The notes beneath the pieces are model-generated. The model was given only the letters and a program-made list of their open reading frames with translations. It did not search any database and was not told the origin of the DNA. From the NCBI GenBank assembly GCA_963748925.1, contig CAVVKG010000009.1, positions 868,001 through 932,000 on the forward strand: DNA of 64,000 bases. Reading direction: 5' to 3'. The DNA comes from Cryomorpha sp963748925 (lineage in GTDB: Bacteria > Bacteroidota > Bacteroidia > Flavobacteriales_D > Cryomorphaceae). This document shows positions 27,720 through 36,221 of the stretch, one piece after another (the first letter of the stretch is position 1; each line of letters starts with the position of its first letter). Made by a program: the position numbers and the translations under genes.

Positions 27720-28123
27720 TGGAGCCGGAGGGATTCGAACCCTCGTGCAAGCATGGGACTATCTTGCCTTCTACGTGTGTAGTTCAATATTATTTTTCGA
27801 CTTTAAGCCGGCATCGAACAGCCTACTTAAAGCTTAGTCTTAATTCAATTTCGGATGCTAATCAAGACACTTAACATCCTAAGTCCTAAAGTTTGATACC
27901 CGTATAGCAACTTATAAAGAACCGATAAGTCGCCGGGCACTCGTTCCGGGTTACTGTACTTCGCCCAGAATTAAGCCAGTATTAGTCTGTGACTAATTAG
28001 GCTGCGAGAGCGTAATTGTTTTCGCCATTTATAGGCTTGGAAATTGAGATTTACGAGCCACATCTCCAATGCTCGACACGCTTACAAAACAACCACTTCA
28101 TGTTGTCGAAACCAGTCGGCCCC
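27720..28123 (-). ncRNA. ssrA: tmRNA (ssrA)
   Basis: The 404-base minus-strand RNA starts GGGGCCGACTGGTTTCGAC and ends with the T-arm GTTCGAATCCCTCC and the GGCTCCA acceptor strand that pairs with it. The CCA end is not encoded. The tag-coding segment (27997-28026) reads GENNYALAA then stop, fitting tmRNA rescue of stalled ribosomes with an ALAA-type degradation end. It is a one-piece tmRNA. A 16-bp terminator follows. Confidence 0.9.
27997..28026 (-). other. tmRNA tag reading frame (GENNYALAA)
   Basis: The codons GGC GAA AAC AAT TAC GCT CTC GCA GCC TAA give the tag GENNYALAA. The final ALAA is the usual protease-recognition end. Confidence 0.85.
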
Positions 28124-28239
28124 AATATTTCAAAGAAACTTCTCTTTTACTTCCGCAAAAATCATCCCAAAAGGACTTCTGTGCAGGAATTCAACGATAG
28201 AACAAAGATAAGCGACATTTTGACAGAATCCAATACCTA

Positions 28240-28542
28240 TTAAATTGATTCTATCCGTTCAAACTTAAAAGGGCCAACTTTAATTTTAACCCGTTTAACA
28301 TTTGCTTTTTTTTGGCTCTCCGATTCGTCCAGATTCATTCGGTTTCCCATTTCATCCATTAATTTTTTTCCGAGATAGCCGGTAAGCTCCCAAATCCCGT
28401 CTACTTCTTCTACCGTTTCCGACGGTGCAGTCGATGGTTGAATTACAGGGGCTTTTTCGGGAGTTTTGGCTGGAGTCTGACCAAAGGCATGATGGCCAAT
28501 AAGGCTCAAAAAAACAATAGCAAGAACTCTTATAATTAACAT
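28240..28542 (-). CDS. Small secreted protein, function unknown
   Basis: This 100-residue protein has a signal peptide (VLAIVFLSLIGHHAFG), a Pro/Ala/Thr/Lys-rich linker (residues 22-40), then a short domain with IWELTGYLGKKLMDEMG. It begins 55 bases from the DUF3667-type gene, which is on the other strand. No family was recognised. Low complexity makes function unclear. Confidence 0.4.
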   Translation of the reverse strand: MLIIRVLAIVFLSLIGHHAFGQTPAKTPEKAPVIQPSTAPSETVEEVDGIWELTGYLGKKLMDEMGNRMNLDESESQKKANVKRVKIKVGPFKFERIESI

Positions 28543-28597
28543 AGACTAAAGTGGTGAACGAAATTAAGACGCTCAAGTGCCATAAAAGTTACTATTA

Positions 28598-29371
28598 TTG
28601 CCTAAAAAATTAGAATTGGCTCAATCAATTCAAATAGACAAAGCTAAATGTCCGCAATGTAATGCTGATTTACAAGCAGAGTTTCACTTTTGTCCCAATT
28701 GCGGGCAAGAACGGATAAAGCCAAAAGAAACATTGAGAGATGTCTTTACCAGTTTCCTAGGAGATTATTTCGCGTACGATTCAAAGTTGTCCTTAAGTAT
28801 AAAGCCGCTGCTTTTCAATCCGGGTTTTCTTTCGCTTCAATACATGAAAGGAGTGAGGGTAAGGTATATTTCTCCGCTGCGTTTGTATATTTTTATTAGT
28901 ATTTTATTTTTTATTCTACTTAATTGGAGCGGAAATTCTCCGCTGGCAGGTTCATCTGCAGATGCTATTATGTGGAATGATTTTTTTCACGATTATTTAC
29001 CCAAAATATTTTTCTTCCTATTGCCGCTTTTTGCTGGCTTACTCACGCTTATGCATAAAAAGCTTAAGCTGGGCTATGTGTTTCATCTTATTGTTTCTCT
29101 GCATTTTCACGCCTTTCTGTTCTTTTTATTATCCGTCTATTTGCTCCTAAGTAAGTTTATCGCATTTATAGGATACTCCAGTTTTAATATATTTATTCTA
29201 TCAACTTTTATAGGTTGGATTTTGCTCTATTTGCTATTTGGTTTAAAGCGAATTTATAGGCTCTCCTGGAAAGCGAGCATCATGAGATTTATTTTGCTCT
29301 TGGTTGTATATGGGGTAATCCTGTTTCTCGTAATGATAACTATCCTGGGTTATATAACCCTTAAACCATAG
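28598..29371 (+). CDS. DUF3667-like zinc-ribbon membrane protein
   Basis: This 257-residue protein starts with TTG; an in-frame stop lies a few codons upstream and no ATG is available. It has an N-terminal zinc ribbon (CPQC...CPNCGQE, near 14-35), then the DUF3667 core (FTSFLGDYFAYDSKLSLSIKPLLFNPGF...YMKGVRVRYISPLRLYIF) and four or five membrane helices. Inner-membrane location. Function unknown. Confidence 0.7.
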   Translation: MPKKLELAQSIQIDKAKCPQCNADLQAEFHFCPNCGQERIKPKETLRDVFTSFLGDYFAYDSKLSLSIKPLLFNPGFLSLQYMKGVRVRYISPLRLYIFISILFFILLNWSGNSPLAGSSADAIMWNDFFHDYLPKIFFFLLPLFAGLLTLMHKKLKLGYVFHLIVSLHFHAFLFFLLSVYLLLSKFIAFIGYSSFNIFILSTFIGWILLYLLFGLKRIYRLSWKASIMRFILLLVVYGVILFLVMITILGYITLKP

Positions 29372-29437
29372 GTATTCCTATTTTTTATACAGCGCATTTT
29401 CAGTACTTTCGCCCAGGTTTAAAATCAAGAAATTATT

Positions 29438-30649
29438 ATGACAAAACTGGGAATAGTCAGAGAAGGAAAAACACCACCGGATAAGCGTGTGCCACTTACC
29501 CCAAAGCAATGTGCTGATTTGTTAAAAGCATACCCCAATCTGGAAATTTTTATTCAGCCCAGTCCGATACGTGCATTTTCTGATTCTGCTTATGCCGAAC
29601 AAGGTCTTGAATTACGAGAAGATTTGTCTAATTGTGATATATTGATGGGAGTGAAAGAGGTACCTATTGACATGCTTATACCAAATAAGCGCTATATGTT
29701 CTTCTCTCACACTTTCAAAGAGCAGCCTTACAATAGAAAGTTGCTCAAGGCGATAATTGACAAAAAGGTTAGCTTAATAGATTATGAGGTCTTGACAACT
29801 TCAAGTGGCAGGAGGTTGATTGGTTTTGGGCGTTATGCAGGAATTGTGGGTTGCTACAATGCCATGCTTGCAGTGGGAAAAAAATTTGGGCTCTACGAGT
29901 TAAAGCCTGCCCACAAATGCTACGATCGAAAAGAAGTTGAGCAAGAGTTGAAAAAGGTGAAATTGCCCGATAATTTTAAAATTGTACTAACAGGGAATGG
30001 ACGTGTAGCTCATGGAGCGCTTGAAATCTTAAATCTTTTACCAATAAGCAGGGTATCACCTGAAAAATATCTTAAAGAATCATTCAAGCGCCCTGTATAT
30101 GCCCAGCTACTAGTTTCAGACTATGCGAAGAAAAAAGATGGTAGCAATGTGGTGCTCAAAGAGTTCTATGAACATCCTGATCGATTTGATTCTAACTTTA
30201 TGCCCTTTGCCAGGGAGAGCGATCTCTATATCCCATGCCACTATTGGGATCATGATGCCCCCTATGTTTTCACTCGTGAAGATGCAAAAAGAGAAGATTT
30301 CAGAATTAAAGTTGTTGCCGATATTTCTTGCGATATAGATGGTCCTGTGGCTAGTACACTACGACCATCTACCATAGCGGACCCATTATATGGCTACGAT
30401 CCAAAAAGTGAAACCGAAACCGATTTTATGAACCCGGATGCAATAGGTGTAATGGCAGTTGACAATTTGCCTTGTGAGCTACCTAAAGATGCATCCGAAG
30501 ATTTTGGTAAGGAGCTTATCAAGAATATTTTCCCCGAATTGCTAGGTAAAAAGAAGTCGGCGGTAATTTCACGTGCCACAGAAACAACTCTTGATGGAGA
30601 ACTGGCTGAGGATTATAAATATCTAAAAGACTATTTGGCAGCAGAATAA
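29438..30649 (+). CDS. Saccharopine dehydrogenase/alanine dehydrogenase-like NAD(P) enzyme
   Basis: This 403-residue protein starts GIVREGKTPPDKRVPLTPKQC, the N-terminus of the alanine dehydrogenase/transhydrogenase group, and continues as the lysine-forming saccharopine dehydrogenase branch (NKRYMFFSHTFKEQPYNRKLL; IVLTGNGRVAHGALEILN nucleotide fold). It may take part in lysine breakdown or a related amino acid reduction, but the substrate is not fixed. A TACTTTCG -7-like element lies 27 bases before the ATG. Confidence 0.75.
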   Translation: MTKLGIVREGKTPPDKRVPLTPKQCADLLKAYPNLEIFIQPSPIRAFSDSAYAEQGLELREDLSNCDILMGVKEVPIDMLIPNKRYMFFSHTFKEQPYNRKLLKAIIDKKVSLIDYEVLTTSSGRRLIGFGRYAGIVGCYNAMLAVGKKFGLYELKPAHKCYDRKEVEQELKKVKLPDNFKIVLTGNGRVAHGALEILNLLPISRVSPEKYLKESFKRPVYAQLLVSDYAKKKDGSNVVLKEFYEHPDRFDSNFMPFARESDLYIPCHYWDHDAPYVFTREDAKREDFRIKVVADISCDIDGPVASTLRPSTIADPLYGYDPKSETETDFMNPDAIGVMAVDNLPCELPKDASEDFGKELIKNIFPELLGKKKSAVISRATETTLDGELAEDYKYLKDYLAAE

Positions 30650-30707
30650 GAAAGAAAATTTCCCCTTTATATCTTCTGCAAGCCAGTAAATCGCAGATTT
30701 CATTGAC

Positions 30708-31358
30708 TTATACTCGCTTAAGAGCAGAAATTGTCGCTGCAGGATCTTCTGAGCCAAATACAAAACTCCCGGCTACAAGTACATCTGCCCCGGCCTCAAT
30801 AAGTTTTGGGGCATTGGTAAGATTTACACCTCCATCCACTTCAATTTTAGCCTTCGAGCCTGATTTTTCAATAAGATTGCGAAGTCGCTCAATTTTACGA
30901 TACGTATTCTCAATAAACTTCTGACCACCATAACCAGGGTTTACAGACATGATAAGTACCAAATCAATATCCTGAATAATATCTTCAAGATCGTTTACAG
31001 CAGTATGCGGGTTTAACGATACTCCGGCACTCATATCTTCAGCTTTTATCGCTTGAATCGTTCTGTGAAGATGTGTGCACGCTTCAGCATGAACAGTGAG
31101 AATGTTTGCACCAGCTTTTTTGAATTGTGAAATGTATTTGTCCGGATCAACAATCATCAAATGCACATCCAGCGGCTTAAGAGTGTGGCGATTTACCGCT
31201 TCCAATACCGGAAACCCAAATGATATATTGGGAACAAATACGCCATCCATTACGTCAATATGAAACCAATCGGCCTCGCTATTATTGAGCATTTCAATAT
31301 CTTTTAAAAGATTGGCGAAATCGCACGCTAGTATGGATGGAGCAATAAGATGTGACAT
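30708..31358 (-). CDS. rpe: Ribulose-phosphate 3-epimerase
   Basis: This 216-residue TIM-barrel epimerase interconverts ribulose-5-P and xylulose-5-P. The motifs SILACDFANL, WFHIDVMDGVFVPNISFG, MSVNPGYGGQKFI and EVDGGVN are complete and carry the metal and catalytic Asp/His residues. It lies downstream of rpoD on the same strand; a strong terminator lies between them. Confidence 0.95.
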   Translation of the reverse strand: MSHLIAPSILACDFANLLKDIEMLNNSEADWFHIDVMDGVFVPNISFGFPVLEAVNRHTLKPLDVHLMIVDPDKYISQFKKAGANILTVHAEACTHLHRTIQAIKAEDMSAGVSLNPHTAVNDLEDIIQDIDLVLIMSVNPGYGGQKFIENTYRKIERLRNLIEKSGSKAKIEVDGGVNLTNAPKLIEAGADVLVAGSFVFGSEDPAATISALKRV

Positions 31359-31384
31359 GTGTTTTTTCTTTTTGCAAAGAAAAC

Positions 31385-31412
31385 AAAAAAGGACCCGAAT
31401 TCGGGTCCCTTT
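31385..31412. terminator. Terminator between rpoD and rpe
   Basis: GGACCCGAATTCGGGTCC (31391-31408) is a perfect palindrome flanked by A and T runs. It ends rpoD on the minus strand and may work both ways. Confidence 0.75.
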
Positions 31413-31468
31413 TCATTTTTCTGTTTCAAAGAAATTCAATGTCTTTAAAAATTCAATTCATACGGGTG

Positions 31469-32338
31469 TTAACCCAAATAGGATCGCAATATCTTGCTCC
31501 TGGAAGCGTGCTTCATCCGGCGCAGTGCTTTTTCTTTTATTTGACGTACACGCTCGCGCGTCAGGTCAAATACACCACCTATTTCCTCCAAGGTGAGCGG
31601 ATGATCACCACTAAGTCCGAAATATAGCCTTATCACATCTGCCTCACGCGTGGTTAGCGTATGCAGTGAGCGGTCTATTTCCATAAGCAGCGACTTGCTC
31701 ATAAGGTTATCTTCAGGCGATGAATTGCCTTCTGAATTATATACCTCATACATATTGCTGCTGGCGTCATCATCGTTGCTCAGAGGTGCATCCATAGATA
31801 CATGTCGCGCTGAGTTGGAAAGCGATTGTTGAACCTCTTCGAGGGTCATTTCAAGACATTCAGCCAATTCTGCCGGAGTAGGAGGTCGCTCGTACTGCTG
31901 TTCTAGTCTGGCAAATGCTTTGTTAATCTTATTAATTGAGCCGATCTTATTTAACGGAAGTCTCACAATCCGCGACTGCTCAGCTAGTGCTTGTAGGATA
32001 GATTGTCTGATCCACCATACAGCATAAGAAATGAATTTAAACCCGCGTGTCTCATCAAATCGCTGCGCTGCTTTGATCAATCCAAGGTTTCCCTCGTTAA
32101 TTAAGTCCGGCAAGGTCAATCCTTGATTTTGATACTGTTTAGAAACAGATACAACAAACCTCAGGTTAGCTTTAGTCAATTTCTCCAGTGCATCATGGTC
32201 ACCCTTCTTAATACGCCTGGCGAGCTCTACTTCCTCCTCTGCGGTTATAAGTTCAACACGGCCAATTTCCTGCAGGTATTTATCCAGCGAAGCCGTTTCG
32301 CGATTGGTAACCTGTTTGATTATTTTTAACTGTCTCAT
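31469..32338 (-). CDS. rpoD: RNA polymerase primary sigma factor
   Basis: This 289-residue protein has regions 1.2-4 of a primary sigma (DKYLQEIGRVELITAEEEVELARRI; region 2 LTLPDLINEGNLGLIKAAQRFDETRGFKFISYAVWWIRQSI; region 4 RLYFGLSGDHPLTLEEIGGVFDLTRERVRQIKEKA). It lacks the long N-terminal extension of proteobacterial RpoD, which fits Bacteroidota. It is the housekeeping sigma of the cell. Upstream lies a 92-base nested hairpin (32362-32453). Confidence 0.9.
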   Translation of the reverse strand: MRQLKIIKQVTNRETASLDKYLQEIGRVELITAEEEVELARRIKKGDHDALEKLTKANLRFVVSVSKQYQNQGLTLPDLINEGNLGLIKAAQRFDETRGFKFISYAVWWIRQSILQALAEQSRIVRLPLNKIGSINKINKAFARLEQQYERPPTPAELAECLEMTLEEVQQSLSNSARHVSMDAPLSNDDDASSNMYEVYNSEGNSSPEDNLMSKSLLMEIDRSLHTLTTREADVIRLYFGLSGDHPLTLEEIGGVFDLTRERVRQIKEKALRRMKHASRSKILRSYLG

Positions 32339-32361
32339 AGATATTTTCTACATTTTGTAGT

Positions 32362-32453
32362 GTAGGTAAAAACTGCCTCTATATAACGGTACCCGCCTGC
32401 ATTTAGTTACATTATGCAGAGCGGGTACCTTCTATTTTAGCTGCTTTACCTAC
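32362..32453. repeat. Nested palindrome between pnp and rpoD
   Basis: Outer arms GTAGGTAAA (32362-32370) and TTTACCTAC (32445-32453); inner arms GGTACCCGC-CTGCAT (32388-32402) and ATGCAG-A-GCGGGTACC (32414-32429), a 15-bp stem with one bulge. No T run follows on either strand, so it may be a transcript processing or control site instead of a simple terminator. It lies in the 157-base pnp-rpoD gap. Confidence 0.7.
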
Positions 32454-32495
32454 TGACTATGAGCGGTAAATAAACACAGATATTTTATTTGAGCC

Positions 32496-34640
32496 TTAGT
32501 TTCCTGAGGGCTCGCGCTCTGGTTTTTCTAATAAAACCTTGCGTGAGAGTTTCAATTTACCAGTTTTTGGGTCTTTTCCAATCACTTTAAATTTTACCAA
32601 TTCACCCTCTTTGAGCACATCTTCTACCTTGTCAACTTTTTTCCATTCCAATTCTGAAATGTGAAGAAGCCCGTCTACACCGGGTACTACTTCTACAAAC
32701 GCTCCGTAAGGCATAATAGATTTCACTTTACCTTCATATTCTTCTCCAACTTCGGCAGAAGGAGGGAATGCGATACCTTTAATGCGCTTGGTCGCTGCGT
32801 CAATATCTTCTTTATTAGCAGATACGATATCAACTTTACCACCTTCAGGAACTTCTTCAATTACAATTTCTGTATTCGTAGAAGCCTGAATTTCCTGAAT
32901 GATTTTTCCACCAGGCCCGATAATAGCTCCAATCATATCCTTCGGAATAATGAAAGAGATAATTCGCGGTGCATGTGGTTTGTAATCTTCACGAGGCTTA
33001 TCAATGGTTTTAAGCATTTCGTTAAGGATGTGAGCTCTTCCGTCACGCGCCTGATAAAGGGCTTTTTTCAGAATTTCAAAACTCAAACCTTCAACTTTAA
33101 TATCCATTTGGCAAGCAGTGATTCCTTTTGCGGTACCTGTTATTTTAAAGTCCATATCTCCCAGATGATCCTCATCACCAAGAATATCAGAAAGTACAGC
33201 AAATTTATCTCCATCAGAAATAAGACCCATCGCGATTCCAGATACCGGTGCTTTAATCTGAATACCACCATCCATCATTGCGAGTGTACCAGCACAAACA
33301 GTTGCCATGCTCGAAGAACCATTTGATTCAAGAATATCGCTAACAATACGTATGGTGTAAGGATTTTCAGTTCCGGTAGGAATTACCGGTTTCAAGGCGC
33401 GAAGTGCCAAGTTACCGTGTCCAATTTCTCTGCGTGATGTACCGCGAATTGGGTAAGCTTCACCCGTTGAGAATGGAGGGAAATTATAGTGGAGAAGGAA
33501 ATTCTCAGTCCCTTGATAAAGCGCTCCATCAATGGTTTGCTCATCACGCTTAGATCCCAAAGTTAACGTAGTAAGCGATTGGGTTTCACCACGTGTAAAA
33601 ATTGAAGAACCATGTGTTCCCGGCAAGTAATCTACCTCACTCCAGATAGGGCGAATCTCAGTTGTTTTTCTACCGTCGAGTCGTACGCCTTTATCGAGAA
33701 CAAGGTCTCTTATGGCTTTTTTCTGTGCAGCCTTGAAGTATTTTTTAATCAGGTCAGATTTTTCCGCAAGTTCTTCTTCCGAATATTGCGATTCAAAATT
33801 GGTTTTTACTTCTGCAAAGCCTTCTGCTCTTTGTTCTTTTGCCAAGGTTTTAGCTGCTATATCAAAGCATCCCTGGTAGCATTCGTCCATTACCTTTTTC
33901 TTCAGGTCTTCGTCGCTTTCTTCGTGTTCATAAGTACGTTTCGGCTGAGACTTAGAAATCATATCCCCTAATTCCTGAATAGCTTTACATTGTATTTTGA
34001 TGGCGTCGTGTGCTTTGCCTATGGCTTCAACCATTTCATCCTCGCTCACTTCGCTCATCTCACCTTCCACCATAACAATGCTGGACTCTGTTCCGGCAAC
34101 AATCAACTCAAGGTCGCTACCTTCAAGCTCAACATAAGTAGGGTTAATAGTGTATTTCCCATCTTTACGTGCTATGCGCACTTCACTTACCGGTCCATTA
34201 AATGGAATGTCTGAAACCGCAATGGCTGCTGAAGCAGCAAGGCAAACAAGAGCATCTGGAATGTTTTCATGATCAGAAGACATCAGGGCAATCATCACCT
34301 GAGTTTCAGAATGATAATCATCCGGAAACAATGGTCTTAATGCTCTGTCAACCAGTCGCATTGTAAGAATTTCGTCGGTGCTTGGTCGTGCCTCTCTTTT
34401 AAAAAATCCACCTGGGAATCGCCCTGTAGAGGCATATTTCTCTCGGTAATCTACCGTAAGTGGTAAAAAGTCGATACCCTCTTTGGCACCTTTGTTTGAT
34501 ACCACGGTACAAAGTATCATGGTATTGCCAATGCGCAACATTATAGAACCATCGGCTTGTTTTGCGAGCTTTCCTGTTTCCAGAGTTATCACTTTACCGT
34601 CGCCCAGGTCTATCGTTTTGCTTTTTAAATCGTAGTTCAT
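32496..34640 (-). CDS. pnp: Polynucleotide phosphorylase
   Basis: This 714-residue enzyme degrades RNA phosphorolytically. Two RNase PH domains (RFPGGFFKREARPSTDEIL near 75; RKTTEIRPIWSEVDYLPGTHGSSIFTRGETQ near 325), then a KH domain (IPKDMIGAIIGPGGKIIQEIQ) and an S1 domain (YEGKVKSIMPYGAFVEVVPGVDGLLHISEL) at the C-terminus. Full length for the family. rpsO lies directly upstream on the same strand, the usual arrangement. Confidence 0.95.
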   Translation of the reverse strand: MNYDLKSKTIDLGDGKVITLETGKLAKQADGSIMLRIGNTMILCTVVSNKGAKEGIDFLPLTVDYREKYASTGRFPGGFFKREARPSTDEILTMRLVDRALRPLFPDDYHSETQVMIALMSSDHENIPDALVCLAASAAIAVSDIPFNGPVSEVRIARKDGKYTINPTYVELEGSDLELIVAGTESSIVMVEGEMSEVSEDEMVEAIGKAHDAIKIQCKAIQELGDMISKSQPKRTYEHEESDEDLKKKVMDECYQGCFDIAAKTLAKEQRAEGFAEVKTNFESQYSEEELAEKSDLIKKYFKAAQKKAIRDLVLDKGVRLDGRKTTEIRPIWSEVDYLPGTHGSSIFTRGETQSLTTLTLGSKRDEQTIDGALYQGTENFLLHYNFPPFSTGEAYPIRGTSRREIGHGNLALRALKPVIPTGTENPYTIRIVSDILESNGSSSMATVCAGTLAMMDGGIQIKAPVSGIAMGLISDGDKFAVLSDILGDEDHLGDMDFKITGTAKGITACQMDIKVEGLSFEILKKALYQARDGRAHILNEMLKTIDKPREDYKPHAPRIISFIIPKDMIGAIIGPGGKIIQEIQASTNTEIVIEEVPEGGKVDIVSANKEDIDAATKRIKGIAFPPSAEVGEEYEGKVKSIMPYGAFVEVVPGVDGLLHISELEWKKVDKVEDVLKEGELVKFKVIGKDPKTGKLKLSRKVLLEKPEREPSGN

Positions 34641-34686
34641 TGTTGTGTTTATTGTACTTTTAAATTGTCGTTTTATTTTTTTTAAA

Positions 34687-34721
34687 CAAAAAAAGGCAAC
34701 GGTATTTCAACCAGTTGCCTC
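34687..34721 (-). terminator. Terminator after rpsO
   Basis: AGGCAAC and GTTGCCT with internal pairing form a stem, followed on the minus strand by seven T residues (plus-strand A run 34687-34693). It separates rpsO from pnp. Confidence 0.7.
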
Positions 34722-34750
34722 TCTTTCAATACGTAATAAGCGTTTTCTGC

Positions 34751-35026
34751 TTATTTTCTAATACCAAGTTCTTTAATAATAGAACGGTATCTTTCAATTT
34801 CTTTTTTCTTAAGATAATCAAGAAGTCTTCTGCGTTTACCTACCAGTCTTACTAGTGAGCGCTCCGTGTTATAATCCTTCTGATTTCCTTTAAGGTGCCC
34901 CGTAAGGTGGTTAATTCTGTAAGTGAAAAGAGCGATTTGCCCTTCTGCCGAACCGGTATCAGTCTCTGATTTCCCGTGTTCTTTAAAAATTTCTGCTTTT
35001 TTTTCTGGTGTTAGATACATTGTCAA
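34751..35026 (-). CDS. rpsO: 30S ribosomal protein S15
   Basis: The 91-residue sequence carries the S15 core (DTGSAEGQIALFTYRINHLTGHLKGNQKDYNTERSLVRLVGKRRRLLDYLKKK). It binds 16S rRNA in the small-subunit platform. It has its own TATATTTG promoter at 35068-35075 and is followed by a terminator. Confidence 0.97.
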   Translation of the reverse strand: MTMYLTPEKKAEIFKEHGKSETDTGSAEGQIALFTYRINHLTGHLKGNQKDYNTERSLVRLVGKRRRLLDYLKKKEIERYRSIIKELGIRK

Positions 35027-35067
35027 AATTGTTAGGAATGTTTGTGATGCGATCTAAAAATCGAGTG

Positions 35068-35075
35068 CAAATATA
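35068..35075 (-). promoter_or_regulatory. rpsO promoter (-7 TATATTTG)
   Basis: TATATTTG on the minus strand (plus strand CAAATATA) matches TAnnTTTG. It lies 42 bases before the rpsO ATG, directly next to the accD stop. Its upstream element would lie inside the accD coding end. Confidence 0.6.
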
Positions 35076-35078
35076 CGT

Positions 35079-35942
35079 TTATTTTTTGTTTTCCGAAGGA
35101 ATTGCAAAGAACTCGAAACTCGAATTTAATTTTGCCTTCAAATTATGACGGTGTACAATGAAGTCGAGAAAGCCATGCTCCATTACAAATTCACTTGTTT
35201 GAAAGCCTTCAGGCAAATCTTTACCTATTGTTTCTTTAACTACTCTAGGACCGGCAAAGCCAATAAGCGCTCCGGGTTCCGCAATATTGAGATCGCCCAG
35301 CATAGCAAAGCTAGCGGTCACCCCACCGGTAGTAGGATCTGTAAGTATTGAAATGTAGGGTATTTTGGCTTCTTCTAATAGGGTAAGCTTTGCAGATGTT
35401 TTTGCCATTTGCATAAGCGAAAAACCGGCTTCCATCATGCGGGCTCCGCCCGATTTTGAAATAATGATAAGAGGGGCTTTTTCCTTTATAGAGACGTCAA
35501 TTGCCTTTGAAATCTTTTCTCCGACTACCGAGCCCATTGAACCACCAATAAACTTGAAATCCATGGCGCAAATTACGACAGTCCTTTTTTCGAGTTTACC
35601 ATGCGCGGTGCGAATCGCATCCCGAAGGCCTGTTTTCTTTTGACTCGCCTTTACACGATCTGTATATTTCTTAGTATCCTCAAATTTAAGCGGATCACCT
35701 GAAGAAATTGTTTTATTGAATTCGGTAAAATTACCCCCGTCAAAAAGTATTTCGAAATATTCGGCACTACCTATTCTGCTGTGGTAATTGCACTCACCGC
35801 ATACCCAAAGATTCCCGGAGTGCTCCTCAGTACTCACCACCGTATTACATTCAGGGCACTTATACCAGAGACCCTCAGGAGTTTCCTTTTTGTCTTTTGT
35901 AGAAGTTGTAATCCCTTCCTTTATACGTTTAAACCAACCCAT
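35079..35942 (-). CDS. accD: Acetyl-CoA carboxylase carboxyltransferase subunit beta
   Basis: This 287-residue AccD is needed for malonyl-CoA production. It has the four-Cys zinc ribbon (CPECN...CGECN near 24-48) and the crotonase-like core (GGARMMEAGFSLMQMAKTSAKL; DPTTGGVTASFAMLGDLNIAEPGALIGFAGPRVV). A longer reading frame opens 36 codons upstream, but its extra residues lack family similarity, and a TACTTTTG promoter at 35960-35967 lies just before the shorter ATG at 35942. I therefore chose 35942. Confidence 0.95.
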   Translation of the reverse strand: MGWFKRIKEGITTSTKDKKETPEGLWYKCPECNTVVSTEEHSGNLWVCGECNYHSRIGSAEYFEILFDGGNFTEFNKTISSGDPLKFEDTKKYTDRVKASQKKTGLRDAIRTAHGKLEKRTVVICAMDFKFIGGSMGSVVGEKISKAIDVSIKEKAPLIIISKSGGARMMEAGFSLMQMAKTSAKLTLLEEAKIPYISILTDPTTGGVTASFAMLGDLNIAEPGALIGFAGPRVVKETIGKDLPEGFQTSEFVMEHGFLDFIVHRHNLKAKLNSSFEFFAIPSENKK

Positions 35943-35959
35943 AGAAACAATATATCGGG

Positions 35960-35967
35960 CAAAAGTA
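35960..35967 (-). promoter_or_regulatory. accD promoter (-7 TACTTTTG)
   Basis: TACTTTTG on the minus strand fits TAnnTTTG and lies 17 bases before the accD ATG at 35942. It supports the shorter start. Confidence 0.6.
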
Positions 35968-36221
35968 CAAAATCTTTTAGTCGCGAAATCTATGTTGGTG
36001 AATTTCCACCGTGGATGAGGTGTCCGATATATAAAAGTTACATAGTTCAACCTTTCGGTTTTTACGACAGGGACAATAAATTTTAAAGTTAATTACTGAT
36101 GGTCAACTTATTGCATGTAAATTAAACGGTGCACGATCAATCAAATCTTTCAGTCCTATATTAGGAAAGTTCAAATTTCGTGCGGCTCATTTTCTCCAGC
36201 CCAATCTCTTTGCCTATTGGA

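Noticed and set aside
27662..28243. Plus-strand open frames over the tmRNA region
   Set aside because: They are shadows of the structured RNA on the other strand and have no protein-like features.
35943..36050. 36-residue N-terminal extension of AccD
   Set aside because: The extra residues lack family similarity, and a TACTTTTG promoter lies between them and the accepted ATG.
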